NCBI GenBank assembly: GCA_004552485.1
Contig: SFOH01000016.1
Coordinates: 1-34,010, forward strand
Direction: 5' to 3'
Length of the DNA: 34,010 nt
DNA from: Bacteroidales bacterium
GTDB lineage: Bacteria; Bacteroidota; Bacteroidia; Bacteroidales; Muribaculaceae
Shown here: one piece after another, positions 1 to 6,981 of the stretch
How positions within the stretch are numbered: position 1 is the stretch's first letter
Layout: the number at the start of each line of letters is the position of its first letter
Position numbers and translations under genes: made by a program
Notes under the pieces: generated by a model
What the model saw: only the letters and a program-made list of their open reading frames with translations
What the model was told of the DNA's origin: nothing
Database searches by the model: none

Positions 1-56
1 GCGTAATCGCGCGTTAAAGATATTGTCTAAACAAGCATAAAAAACAGAAATACACC

Positions 57-881
57 ATGGGCGAAATGCTCAACTATCCCTTCTTCAGACTGGCGCTGCT
101 GGCGGTCATCATCATCTCCGTGGCGGCGGCGGTCATCGGCACGTACATCATCACGCGGCGCCTGGTGGCCATCTGCGGCGGCATCACGCACGCCTGCTTC
201 GGCGGCCTCGGCCTGGGTTACTTCCTGGGTGTCAGCCCCGTAGCCCTCGCCGCCGTCTTCGCCGTGGCCAGCAGCTTAGGCGTCGACTGGATGAGCCGGC
301 GCTTCCGCGTGCGCGAGGACTCGGCCATCGCCGTAGTGTGGGCCCTGGGCATGGCTGTCGGCGTCCTCTTCGTCTTCCTCACGCCCGGATATGTGCCCGA
401 ACTCAACAGCTTCCTCTTCGGAAACATTCTGACGGTGACGCCGGCCGATATCTGCGTCTTCGGCGCGTTCACGGCGGCTCTGCTGCTGTTCATGGCGCTG
501 TATTTCAAGGAGATAGTGGCCGTTGCCTTCGACCGCGACTTCGCCCGCGTGTCGGGCCTGCCCGTCACCCTGATTTCGACGGTGATGACCGTGATGGTGG
601 CGCTCTGCATCGTCCTCACCATCCGCCTCGTCGGCGTCATGCTGCTCATGAGCATGCTCTCGCTGCCCATGATGACGGCCGAGTCGTTCGTCCACCGCTT
701 CGGCCCGCTCATGCGCGTCAGCGTGGTCATCAGCATCGTATGCTGCGTGGCCGGACTCTTCGTCAGCGCCGTCATCGACGTGCCCGCATCCGCAATCATC
801 GTCCTGCTCATGGCCGGCGTCTTTATCGTCGCGCGCGTGCTCCGCGCCGTCTTCCGCCGTCGCCTCCCCGCTAAAGCTTAA
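57..881 (+). CDS. Metal-ion ABC transporter permease (ZnuB/MntB type)
   Basis: An inner-membrane permease of the ABC-3 family, which moves Zn2+, Mn2+ or Fe2+ together with an ATPase and a periplasmic binding protein. The 274 residues are almost wholly hydrophobic, with about eight membrane segments. Family-typical stretches are the N-terminal TYIITRRLVAICGGITHACF, where the family has a conserved G-x-x-x-H-A region, and RLVGVMLLMSMLSLPMMTA near residues 190-208. The length is normal for the family. An alternative start lies three codons in, at 66. The ATPase and binding protein are not downstream and would have to lie left of the window. tsaE follows after 21 nt, so co-transcription is possible. 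Which metal is carried cannot be told from the sequence. Confidence 0.9.
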   Translation: MGEMLNYPFFRLALLAVIIISVAAAVIGTYIITRRLVAICGGITHACFGGLGLGYFLGVSPVALAAVFAVASSLGVDWMSRRFRVREDSAIAVVWALGMAVGVLFVFLTPGYVPELNSFLFGNILTVTPADICVFGAFTAALLLFMALYFKEIVAVAFDRDFARVSGLPVTLISTVMTVMVALCIVLTIRLVGVMLLMSMLSLPMMTAESFVHRFGPLMRVSVVISIVCCVAGLFVSAVIDVPASAIIVLLMAGVFIVARVLRAVFRRRLPAKA

Positions 882-902
882 CACATTATTATATATAGGA
901 AC

Positions 903-1343
903 ATGAATCTGAAGATTGACGTCAAAAGCGTGGCCGACCTCGAGCAGGCCGCACGCCGCTTTGTTGAAGAGATGGGCGACGAAACCGTCTATGCCTTCTA
1001 TGGCGAGATGGGCGCCGGCAAGACCACGTTCATACGCGCCCTCGCAGCCGCCCTCGGCGTGGAGGACGACGTGGCCAACTCCCCCTCGTTCAGCATTATA
1101 AACGAATACCGCTCGGACACTACCGCCGAGCTCATCTACCACTTCGACCTCTACCGCCTCGATTCGATGGACGAGGCCATGGACATCGGCGTCGAGGACT
1201 ACTTCGACAGCGGCGCACTGTGCCTGCTCGAGTGGCCCGAGCGCATCGAGCCCATGCTCCCCGACGACACTGTGCGCGTCACCATCACGGTCAACCCCGA
1301 CGAGTCGCGCACCATCACGGCCACGAGCGCCGACGCGCAATGA
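903..1343 (+). CDS. tsaE: tRNA threonylcarbamoyladenosine biosynthesis ATPase TsaE
   Basis: TsaE is the small P-loop ATPase that works with TsaB and TsaD to make t6A at position 37 of tRNAs reading ANN codons. The Walker A motif GEMGAGKTT is at residues 34-42. It is followed by the family stretch SPSFSIINEY (about 60-69) and the acidic YHFDLYRLDSMDEAMDIGVEDYF region, then LLEWPERIEPMLP. The 146-residue length is typical. The stop codon overlaps the start of the biotin ligase as ATGA, which suggests translational coupling. Confidence 0.95.
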   Translation: MNLKIDVKSVADLEQAARRFVEEMGDETVYAFYGEMGAGKTTFIRALAAALGVEDDVANSPSFSIINEYRSDTTAELIYHFDLYRLDSMDEAMDIGVEDYFDSGALCLLEWPERIEPMLPDDTVRVTITVNPDESRTITATSADAQ

Positions 1344-2116
1344 CGCCGGTCAAGGTCCTGACGCTGGCGCAGACAAACTCCACCAACAGCGCCGCCGCCG
1401 CCCTCGGCGACGATGCCGTCCACGGCACCGTCGTCAGCGCCGTGTGCCAGACGGCCGGACGCGGCCAGCGCGGCAACACGTGGGAGAGCGCGCCGGGTCT
1501 CAACGCCACGTTCTCGCTGGTGCTCAGGCCGTCCGGGTGGCCCGTGCTGCGCCAGTTCGAGTTGTCGATGGTCATCTCCGTGGCCATCACGCGCGCCATC
1601 GAACAGCTTCTTTTTCAGGGCGTTAACGTGGCCGACCGCGACGCTCTGCCCGTGCGCATAAAATGGCCCAACGACATCTACATCGCCAACAAAAAAGTCT
1701 GCGGCATACTCATCGAAAACTCGCTCCACGGCGCCGCGATAGCGCGCCTGATCATGGGCGCCGGCGTGAACCTCAATCAATGCGAGTTTCTCAGCGACGC
1801 GCCCAACCCCGTGTCGCTCAAGCAGTTGAGCGGCCGCGATTATGATGTCACGGAGAGCGTGCGCCACCTCTCGCAGGCCGTCACCGACGCCGTGGACGCA
1901 TACCTCGCGCACCCCGACACGGAGGCCCTGCTGCGCGACTACCACGCCCTGCTCTGGCGCAACGACGGCGCCATGCACAGCTGGCTCGACACCGCCGCCG
2001 GCACCGTCTTCGCCGCCGCCATCGACAGCGTTGCCCCCGACGGCCTCCTCACCCTACGAACCCCCGCCTCTCTCCTCCGCACCTTCCGCTTCAAAGAGGT
2101 CCACCCCGTCCTCTAA
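1340..2116 (+). CDS. Biotin--[acetyl-CoA-carboxylase] ligase, catalytic domain only
   Basis: This enzyme attaches biotin to the carrier protein of biotin-dependent carboxylases via biotinyl-AMP. The 258 residues start at the ATG that overlaps the tsaE stop. A longer reading frame beginning at 1220 lies inside tsaE and was rejected. Family motifs are QTNSTN (11-16), the biotin/ATP loop GRGQRG (40-45), KWPND (108-112) with the catalytic Lys, and GILIE (122-126). There is no N-terminal helix-turn-helix, so this is a monofunctional ligase and not a BirA repressor. The codon use is very GC-rich. The decayed transposase follows after 14 nt. Confidence 0.92.
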   Translation: MTPVKVLTLAQTNSTNSAAAALGDDAVHGTVVSAVCQTAGRGQRGNTWESAPGLNATFSLVLRPSGWPVLRQFELSMVISVAITRAIEQLLFQGVNVADRDALPVRIKWPNDIYIANKKVCGILIENSLHGAAIARLIMGAGVNLNQCEFLSDAPNPVSLKQLSGRDYDVTESVRHLSQAVTDAVDAYLAHPDTEALLRDYHALLWRNDGAMHSWLDTAAGTVFAAAIDSVAPDGLLTLRTPASLLRTFRFKEVHPVL

Positions 2117-2130
2117 TCCCCCGTTCGACC

Positions 2131-2900
2131 ATGCGCAGATATTTTGAGAAGAAGCCGGTGAAGCCGTCGATGAACCGGAGGGCGTTCGTTCATGACTATC
2201 GGAGGCCCGGGGAGTATATGTTCACGCTGTTCAAGCACCCGGATGCGCCGGCGTTCTCAAGCGCTGCCGCGAGGCCGGACTGCTTGGCGCGACGGCGGCG
2301 CTGTTCCGCGGCGAGGGTATCAACGACAGTATTGTCTTCGACAATGACCGGCTCGATGTACTCAGAAAATATATCGCAGACAACCCGCGCAGACTGCTGA
2401 TAAAGAGGATGTTCCCCGATTTGTTCCGGCGCCATCTGTCGGTGAGCATCGACGGCGATGTGGTGGACTGCGTGGGGAATATGTTCCTGTTGCGGCGGCC
2501 GATGATGGCGGTGCACCTGCGCCGTCGGTGGACCGACGCCGAGAAAGAACAGTATAAAGCGATGTGCATTTCTGCGGCGGCGCAGGGCATCGTGCCGGTG
2601 TCGCCGTTCGTGAGCCCCGTCGAGAACGAGATACGAACGCGCGTGCTCGACGCCGGCGGCGCTGTCATCCACATCGTAGACCATGGCTTTGAGGAGCGCT
2701 TCAAGCCGTCGGGGAAGAGCATGGACACCTGCGCGGATGGGCGGTTGCTGCTTGTCGCGGAAAGCGGGGCGGCTGTGCGTGGCGAGAAAATGAGCTATCG
2801 CAAGGCCAGCCGGCTCAACGAGCTGGCGGCGCGCCTGGCGGCGCTGACGCCGGCGTCGGCGATTGTCTTGAAGGGCGGGCGGCGGCTTCCGCCGCAATAA
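2131..2900 (+). pseudogene. Broken REP-associated (RAYT, IS200-like) transposase
   Basis: The region reads as one gene only if the frame changes near 2240-2260. The first frame begins with MRRYFEKKPVKPSMNRR and GEYMFTLFKHPDA, the N-terminus seen in Bacteroidales RAYT-type transposases. After the shift, the second frame gives LKRCREAGLLGATAALFRGEG, INDSIVFDNDRLDVLRKYI and ADNPRRLLIKRMFPDLFRR, which match the later RAYT segments. The central stretch that should carry the HUH metal motif is missing, so an internal deletion as well as a frameshift is inferred. The C-terminal part (from about 2560) adds a Rossmann-like stretch, GIVPVSPFVSPVENEIRTRV then GGAVIHIVDHGFEERFKP, which resembles DprA/SLOG nucleotide-binding folds. 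The product is not expected to be active. Two REP-like palindromes lie directly downstream. Confidence 0.75.
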
Positions 2901-2911
2901 AAGCCGCTGAA

Positions 2912-2939
2912 ATAAAAGCCGCAGGCTTTTATCACGGTC
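2912..2939 (+). repeat. REP-like palindrome, copy A
   Basis: Perfect 9-nt arms around a GCA loop (arms at 2912-2920 and 2924-2932), followed at once by the tail CACGGTC (2933-2939). It lies 12 nt after the decayed RAYT gene. It shares the arm/loop/tail layout with copies at 2974-3001, 6758-6785 and 7058-7085, although its arms are AT-rich where the others are GC-rich. Confidence 0.75.
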
Positions 2940-2973
2940 CTCCGGAAGGGGGCGCGGAGCCCGGCCCGGATGG

Positions 2974-3001
2974 CACCGTGCAGGAAGCCTGCGGCTTCCG
3001 G
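2974..3001 (-). repeat. REP-like palindrome, copy B (inverted)
   Basis: Read on the minus strand, this is a 9-nt arm ending GAAGCC, loop GCA, an arm starting GGCTTC, and the tail CACGGTG. It faces copy A head-on across about 34 nt, an arrangement like the inverted REP pairs (BIMEs) mobilised by RAYT proteins. Confidence 0.75.
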
Positions 3002-3010
3002 TCCCCGGCG

Positions 3011-3045
3011 AAAAAAGGCGGGCCCGCAGGGGGTCTGCGGGCCCG
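3011..3045 (-). terminator. Intrinsic terminator of tRNA-Arg
   Basis: On the minus strand an 11-bp perfect GC stem (3035-3045 with 3019-3029, 5-nt loop) is followed after two bases by six T residues (complement of the A-run at 3011-3016). It lies about 10 nt beyond the 3' end of the tRNA gene. Confidence 0.85.
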
Positions 3046-3055
3046 GGGTGGGCGG

Positions 3056-3129
3056 TGATTCGGCTGGGACTCAAACCCAGGACCCGCAGCTTAGAAGGCT
3101 GCTGCTCTATTCAGCTGAGCTACCGAACC
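3056..3129 (-). tRNA. tRNA-Arg(TCT), with A19/U56 elbow
   Basis: A full 74-nt cloverleaf reads on the minus strand. It has a 7-bp acceptor (GGTTCGG with CCGAATC), D arm GCTC/GAGC, and a 5-bp anticodon stem GCAGC/GCTGC around loop CTTCTAA (anticodon TCT). The T stem is CTGGG/CCCAG and the discriminator is A. No CCA is encoded after the discriminator (CCG follows). The D loop reads AGCTGAATA, so position 19 is A where G is near-universal. The T loop reads TTTGAGT, so position 56 is T where C is near-universal. The two changes together replace the G19-C56 tertiary pair by A19-U56. All stems pair, so the gene looks functional. Confidence 0.95.
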
Positions 3130-3154
3130 AAGGGCGCGTTCGCGCTTTTCGCCG

Positions 3155-3186
3155 CAAAGGTAACACTTTTTTTTCAACTTAGCAAC
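3155..3186 (-). promoter_or_regulatory. Bacteroidota promoter for tRNA-Arg
   Basis: On the minus strand the -7 box TACCTTTG lies at 3155-3162 and a -33-like GTTG at 3183-3186, separated by 20 nt. Transcription would start near 3148, about 20 nt before the tRNA 5' end. Confidence 0.7.
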
Positions 3187-3302
3187 AAATTTGGCAAAAG
3201 CACGCAAAATCTTCGCCTCCGCTGCGCCTCCAATGGGCTTGCTCCGACCGTTAAATTTCGTTAAACTTTGCTCTTTTTCGTGGCCAATTCAAAAATAGGC
3301 GC

Positions 3303-3310
3303 TATCTTTG
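3303..3310 (+). promoter_or_regulatory. Probable -7 box for the secreted protein gene
   Basis: TATCTTTG matches the Bacteroidota -7 consensus TAnnTTTG. No good TTTG is present 19-20 nt upstream, so the -33 element is weak or absent. It is the best promoter candidate before the gene at 3521. Confidence 0.5.
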
Positions 3311-3520
3311 AAGACGATTTGAAACGAACCGTTAAATCAGGTAATACCATTGTGTAATAACCCTTTTTGAAGCCCCGGCCTTGCAGACTGCTCCGCAGAT
3401 GTCTCTGCACTCCCGCCGCACGGTCTTAACTCTCAAACAGTCAAACGTTTACGTTCGATAACCCTAAGTGTCTGTAGACTATACACTTTTTCATTAATAC
3501 CAACCAAATCCAAACATCTT

Positions 3521-5416
3521 ATGAAATTATCTTTACGCAATGTAATGGCTGCCGGCGCATTCGTGCTCGCTTCAACAGCCATGACCGCAGCAGCGGATGA
3601 CATCACTGCAGAGGGTTTCACTGTAACTCAGAATTTCTTCCACGAGATTCCCATTGCCGCCAACAACATCCGCACGGGTATGGGCGTAAACCAGAAGGTT
3701 TATGCTTTTGACAAAGCCAACGCCAAAATCATTGAGGTTTCGGCAGAAGGTGTCAAGACTCTTGACCTGGATGCAACCGGTTGCAACTCACTGACCTGCG
3801 ACGATGCCGGCAACATCATCCTGAAAGTCGGCGGTTTTGGTGCCGCAGGCGACAAAGCTGACCACTACCGCATCTATCCCGCTGCCGGCGGTGAAGCTGT
3901 TGACGTTCAGCTGGCCGAAAACGACGGTGTTTCTGAATTTGTAGGCCGCAGCGACCAGATCGGCAAAGCCATCGGTAACGTTCTCGGTGACGAAGGCGGC
4001 GCTTTCTTCGTGCTGGCTAATACAACATCTTACATCCGTCCCGTAATTCTTGCCAACGGCGAGCAGAACGCTGACTATGCTGATTATATTAACTCAGTAC
4101 TGCCCGATCAGGCCGCTACCTCCACGTCTATCGCTGTTCCCACAAAGAAGACCATGGAAGAACTCCTGGGTCTTAGTGACCTCTACAACGAGGGCGCTTA
4201 CTATCGTTCAGATGCTAACTATCAGATTCAGGGTATTGATGAAGCCGGTGAAGCCTGGGTGACTGACTTTGTTCGCCCCACCAATTTCAATCAGCATGGC
4301 TGGGATATCATCTATATGGGTGAGAACGAGTATCAGCTCGTCTCAGGTCAGCGCGGCGGTCACTGGACCTGTGCCTGGTGCATCGCCGATAAGGATGGCA
4401 AGATCCTGGTTAACAGAGAAGTTTCTGATTATACCGCTGCTCTTGCAAATGGTAATGGTTCAATGCTGAATGTTCGTTACGTTGACGAGAACACCGTTGA
4501 GGTTTATCAGCTTTACGTAACTGCCGCTGCCGGCTATGCTGCTATGTGGACCGTTAAGTTCCCCGGCGGTGACGAGCCTCAGCCCGCTGCTCCCCTCTAC
4601 ATGTGGGGTAACACCGACGGCCTCGGCTGGGACCCCGCTGCTCCCGCTGAGCTGACCGCCGAGAACGGCGTTTACACCTGGTCTTTCCCCGCAAACTGCA
4701 AGCCCTCCTTCAAGATCGGTGATGCTAAAGGCGCAAGCTGGGACGAGGTTAACGCTGCCGTTTACAACGTTGTAGAAGGCAATGAAATGGCCGGCGCCGG
4801 CACTTACACCCTCGCTAAGAACGACTTTGCCGTCAACAACAACCCCTCCAACCTCTCTCTGCCCAACGGCACCTGGAATATCAAGGTCGACCTGGCCAAC
4901 CTCACTCTCACTGTTGAGGGCGAAGCCAACCTCGATGCTCCCACATACTACTTCCGCGGCGAAGTCAACGGCTGGGGCTTCGACGAAGCTTACCAGCTCA
5001 TTCCCACCGGTGAGACAAGCGAAAGCGGTGAGATCATTTACAAGCTTGCCTTCCCCGAAGGTCTCGTTGCCGGCCAGTTCAAGATTGCTGACCAGACTTG
5101 GGGCGATGTATTCTCAAACGGTGGCAGCATCTCCGACTATGGCACCTATGAGTTCTTCCACAGCAACAGCACCGAAAACACTAAGCTCACCAAAGAGCTG
5201 AAACCCGCTTACCTGACATTCTACTATCAGCCCGAGGCCGGTAAGTCTTCATGGCTGAAGATCGATAAGACCGACGCTGTTGAGGATATCGCCGTTGACG
5301 CCAACGAGGCTGAGGCTGTTTACTACAACTTCCAGGGCGTACGCGTTCAGAACGTTGTTCCCGGCGCATACATCAAGGTTGTAGGCGACAAGGCCAGCAA
5401 GGTTATCGTTCGCTAA
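3521..5416 (+). CDS. Secreted SusE/SusF-like beta-module protein with T9SS-like C-terminus
   Basis: A 631-residue exported protein of unknown exact role. A signal peptide covers residues 1-25 (hydrophobic GAFVLASTAMTAAA, cleavage before DD). Residues about 30-350 form a beta-rich region with short repeats suggestive of a propeller (KVYAFDKANAKIIEVSAEGV, CDDAGNIILKVG). Two later modules, about 362-470 (PLYMWGNTDGLGWDP) and 475-590 (YYFRGEVNGWGF), resemble SusE/SusF-type carbohydrate-binding domains, which begin with a strand then a WGW/GWGF-like turn. The last 45 residues (YYNFQGVRVQNVVPGAYIKV then KASKVIVR) match the C-terminal sorting-type domain common in Bacteroidales secreted proteins. 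The gene uses more T-ending codons than its GC-rich neighbours, as highly expressed genes often do. Binding to a glycan at the cell surface is an inference. Confidence 0.8.
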   Translation: MKLSLRNVMAAGAFVLASTAMTAAADDITAEGFTVTQNFFHEIPIAANNIRTGMGVNQKVYAFDKANAKIIEVSAEGVKTLDLDATGCNSLTCDDAGNIILKVGGFGAAGDKADHYRIYPAAGGEAVDVQLAENDGVSEFVGRSDQIGKAIGNVLGDEGGAFFVLANTTSYIRPVILANGEQNADYADYINSVLPDQAATSTSIAVPTKKTMEELLGLSDLYNEGAYYRSDANYQIQGIDEAGEAWVTDFVRPTNFNQHGWDIIYMGENEYQLVSGQRGGHWTCAWCIADKDGKILVNREVSDYTAALANGNGSMLNVRYVDENTVEVYQLYVTAAAGYAAMWTVKFPGGDEPQPAAPLYMWGNTDGLGWDPAAPAELTAENGVYTWSFPANCKPSFKIGDAKGASWDEVNAAVYNVVEGNEMAGAGTYTLAKNDFAVNNNPSNLSLPNGTWNIKVDLANLTLTVEGEANLDAPTYYFRGEVNGWGFDEAYQLIPTGETSESGEIIYKLAFPEGLVAGQFKIADQTWGDVFSNGGSISDYGTYEFFHSNSTENTKLTKELKPAYLTFYYQPEAGKSSWLKIDKTDAVEDIAVDANEAEAVYYNFQGVRVQNVVPGAYIKVVGDKASKVIVR

Positions 5417-5513
5417 TCCACGACTTCCGCACATAAGCGGCTGAGGCAGAAGGGCTCCGCGCCCCGAAAGCAATAAGCCGCACACGCTAATCAGCCACTG
5501 ATTAACAAGTATC

Positions 5514-5550
5514 ACAGGGGCTGCGCACCAAACCGCGCAGCCCCTGTTTT
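5514..5550 (+). terminator. Intrinsic terminator
   Basis: A 13-bp perfect stem (5514-5526 with 5535-5547, 8-nt loop) runs into TTTT at 5547-5550. It ends the transcript of the secreted protein gene, about 100 nt after its stop. The rest of 5417-5707 is GC-rich spacer in which I see no gene. Confidence 0.85.
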
Positions 5551-5707
5551 CCCTCCTGGGGCTTCGCTTCGCCGCCCCCTCCCCGAGCCGCCCTCCACCG
5601 CGGTGGCCCCTTTCAGCCGACGGCGCGGGCAACGTCCCGTCCGAGGCGATTTGAACTGATATTTACCCCGATTTGTTTAACTATAAACTTAAAACTTTTT
5701 ACTGACT

Positions 5708-6004
5708 TTGGACTCTTTTGATCTTTGGCTCAACATCTTCGGATGGGCAGCCTCCATCTGCATGATTCTGGGCTACATGCCCCAGGCAATCGTGACCATG
5801 CGCACCCGCAACACCGACGGCATCTCCGTGCCCGGTTTCGTTATGATGGGTCTCGGCGGCATCTTCTTCGTCGCCATGGGATGCATGACCGCGAACTGGC
5901 CCCTCGTGGCTACGAATGTTATCTCAACCATCAGCTCTGCCATCGTCTTCGGCATGAAGCTGAAAAATGACGCCGCAAAGCGCAAAGGCGGCAAGAACGT
6001 TTAA
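5708..6004 (+). CDS. SemiSWEET sugar transporter, first of a tandem pair (TTG start)
   Basis: A 98-residue protein with three membrane segments (about 9-27, 42-60, 66-85). It carries the PQ-loop signature LGYMPQ (residues 21-26) followed by TMRTRNTDGIS, which is the SemiSWEET/MtN3 half-transporter layout. These proteins work as dimers and pass sugars down their gradient through the inner membrane. The start is a TTG codon. No in-frame ATG occurs before residue 19, and starting there would remove half of the first membrane helix, so TTG is preferred. The C-terminus is short and basic (KLKNDAAKRKGGK). A paralogue follows after 21 nt. Confidence 0.85.
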   Translation: MDSFDLWLNIFGWAASICMILGYMPQAIVTMRTRNTDGISVPGFVMMGLGGIFFVAMGCMTANWPLVATNVISTISSAIVFGMKLKNDAAKRKGGKNV

Positions 6005-6025
6005 CCCTTTAAAACTCAAAAGATT

Positions 6026-6328
6026 ATGACAACAGAAGTATGGGTGAGCGTGTTTGGCGCCCTTGCCTCCATCTGCCTGGTGCTGGGCTATCTGCCCCAG
6101 GCCATCACCACCATCCGCACCCGCGAGACGGACGGCATCGCCCTCTCGACATTCATCATGCTTGGCCTGGGAAGCCTGTTCTTCACCATCCAGGGCATCA
6201 TGATTTGCGTGCACATCAGCGTGACCGCCGGCTGGGCTCTCGTACTCACCAACGCCATCACCACCATCTGCTCGGTGATCATCTTCGTCATCAAGATCAT
6301 CAACGACAGCAAGAAACGCAAACGCTGA
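6026..6328 (+). CDS. SemiSWEET sugar transporter, second of a tandem pair
   Basis: A 100-residue paralogue of the gene just upstream. It has the same three-helix layout, PQ motif LGYLPQ (20-25), TTIRTRETDGIA after the first helix, and a basic tail NDSKKRKR. The two proteins align along their whole length. They differ mainly in helix 3, where VHISVTAGWALVLTNAITT here corresponds to NWPLVATNVIST in the first copy. The close spacing points to one mRNA. The products could form homodimers or a heterodimer, which the sequence cannot decide. Confidence 0.88.
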   Translation: MTTEVWVSVFGALASICLVLGYLPQAITTIRTRETDGIALSTFIMLGLGSLFFTIQGIMICVHISVTAGWALVLTNAITTICSVIIFVIKIINDSKKRKR

Positions 6329-6371
6329 GGCCGCGGGGCCGTGCGCCCCGGCCGGGCTCAGCGCCTCTTTT
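6327..6371 (+). terminator. Possible terminator after the SemiSWEET pair
   Basis: GAGGC (from 6327) can pair with GCCTC (6363-6367), with an inner perfect stem CGGGGC/GCCCCG (6334-6339/6345-6350), followed by TTTT. The outer helix is interrupted by unpaired bases, so this is moderate evidence only. Confidence 0.4.
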
Positions 6372-6425
6372 GTGTCTGTTCTGCTTGGAATTTTTGCCGC
6401 GGAGGCAGAATTTTTTGCGGAAAAA

Positions 6426-6457
6426 GTTGCAGGAATGAAAAATATGTATTAACTTTG
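6426..6457 (+). promoter_or_regulatory. Bacteroidota promoter for the tRNA-Asn pair
   Basis: GTTG (6426-6429), 20 nt, then the -7 box TAACTTTG (6450-6457). It lies about 50 nt upstream of the first tRNA and is followed by a short GC-rich leader. Confidence 0.75.
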
Positions 6458-6510
6458 CATCGCTTTTCCGCAGAAAGGCACCTTGCGGGCATAGGTCCGA
6501 CGGTTTGTAC

Positions 6511-6584
6511 GCTTCAATAGCTCAGTTGGTTAGAGCATCTGACTGTTAATCAGAGGGTCGTTGGTTCGAGTCCATCTTGAAGCG
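6511..6584 (+). tRNA. tRNA-Asn(GTT), copy 1
   Basis: A 74-nt cloverleaf with acceptor GCTTCAA/TTGAAGC, D stem GCTC/GAGC, anticodon stem TCTGA/TCAGA around CTGTTAA (anticodon GTT), T loop TTCGAGT and discriminator G. The T stem GTTGG/CCATC has one U-U mismatch (50-64). CCA is encoded directly after it at 6585-6587. Confidence 0.96.
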
Positions 6585-6608
6585 CCAGATTACTTCCTTT
6601 TTTAAATT

Positions 6609-6682
6609 GCTTCAATAGCTCAGTTGGTTAGAGCATCTGACTGTTAATCAGAGGGTCGTTGGTTCGAGTCCATCTTGAAGCG
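6609..6682 (+). tRNA. tRNA-Asn(GTT), copy 2
   Basis: Identical to copy 1 over all 74 nt, including the U-U mismatch in the T stem. It starts 98 nt after copy 1. Here the discriminator is followed by CCG, so the terminal A of CCA is not encoded. The perfect identity suggests recent duplication or gene conversion. Confidence 0.96.
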
Positions 6683-6684
6683 CC

Positions 6685-6724
6685 GCACAAAGGCATGCAG
6701 CCCATCGGCTGCGTGCCTTTGCGC
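6685..6724 (+). terminator. Hairpin after the tRNA-Asn pair
   Basis: An 18-bp near-perfect stem (6685-6702 with 6707-6724, one mismatch and one G-U pair, 4-nt loop) begins 2 nt after tRNA copy 2. It is followed by TGTTTA, a weak T stretch. It could be a terminator or a processing structure. Confidence 0.55.
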
Positions 6725-6757
6725 TGTTTAGGGGGCGCCTGCGGCGCGGGGCGCAAA

Positions 6758-6785
6758 CCCGGAGCCGCAGGCTCCGGGCACGGTC
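6758..6785 (+). repeat. REP-like palindrome, copy C
   Basis: Perfect 9-nt arms (6758-6766 and 6770-6778) around loop GCA, followed at once by the tail CACGGTC (6779-6785). This is the same layout as copies A, B and D. Confidence 0.75.
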
Positions 6786-6796
6786 TCCGACGCCGT

Positions 6797-6905
6797 GGAG
6801 GCGGCGAGGGAGGCGGGCGACAACTGGGAGGGCCGGCGAGGGAGGGCGGGCGACCGCGGTGGAGGCGGCGGCAGGGAGGCGAAAAGCGGGGGGGGAGGGG
6901 GCGAA
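6797..6905 (+). repeat. Imperfect G-rich tandem repeats
   Basis: Three degenerate units of about 31-33 nt built on GGCGGCGAGGGAGGCGGGCG start near 6797, 6828 and 6860 and end in an eight-G run and further G tracts up to 6905. The strand is almost pure purine and could form G-quadruplexes. Together with 6690-6796 and 6906-6949, it makes up the gene-free stretch before the frd promoter. Open reading frames across it have low-complexity products and are not believed. Confidence 0.5.
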
Positions 6906-6949
6906 AAGGGCGAAAAATACCTTGGATTAATTATTTTTTTCGCTAATTT

Positions 6950-6981
6950 GTTGGCTGTGCGCCGACAATTTCCTAACTTTG
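6950..6981 (+). promoter_or_regulatory. Bacteroidota promoter of the frdCAB operon
   Basis: GTTG (6950-6953), 20 nt, then the -7 box TAACTTTG (6974-6981). The predicted leader of about 190 nt carries REP-like copy D before the frdC start at 7179. Confidence 0.75.

Larger units (their letters stand above)
3130..3520. other. Intergenic region with divergent promoters and a long leader
   Basis: No gene is seen here. It holds the tRNA-Arg promoter on the minus strand and a plus-strand -7-like box at 3303-3310. From there a leader of about 200 nt precedes the ATG at 3521. The leader includes a GC-richer patch (about 3370-3425) but I see no riboswitch that I recognise. Confidence 0.5.

Noticed and set aside
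1199..1978. Long minus-strand frame opposite tsaE and the biotin ligase
   Set aside because: The frame is antisense to two recognised genes and is open only because of high GC. The same applies to long opposite-strand frames across frdA, the terminase, hutH, hutU and FTCD.
2196..3074. 292-codon minus-strand frame across the RAYT pseudogene and tRNA-Arg
   Set aside because: It would run through a tRNA and its terminator. The plus-strand frames carry recognisable RAYT segments.
6730..6751. Fifth REP-like copy next to copy C
   Set aside because: Only five inner arm bases pair around GCA and the tail is absent.
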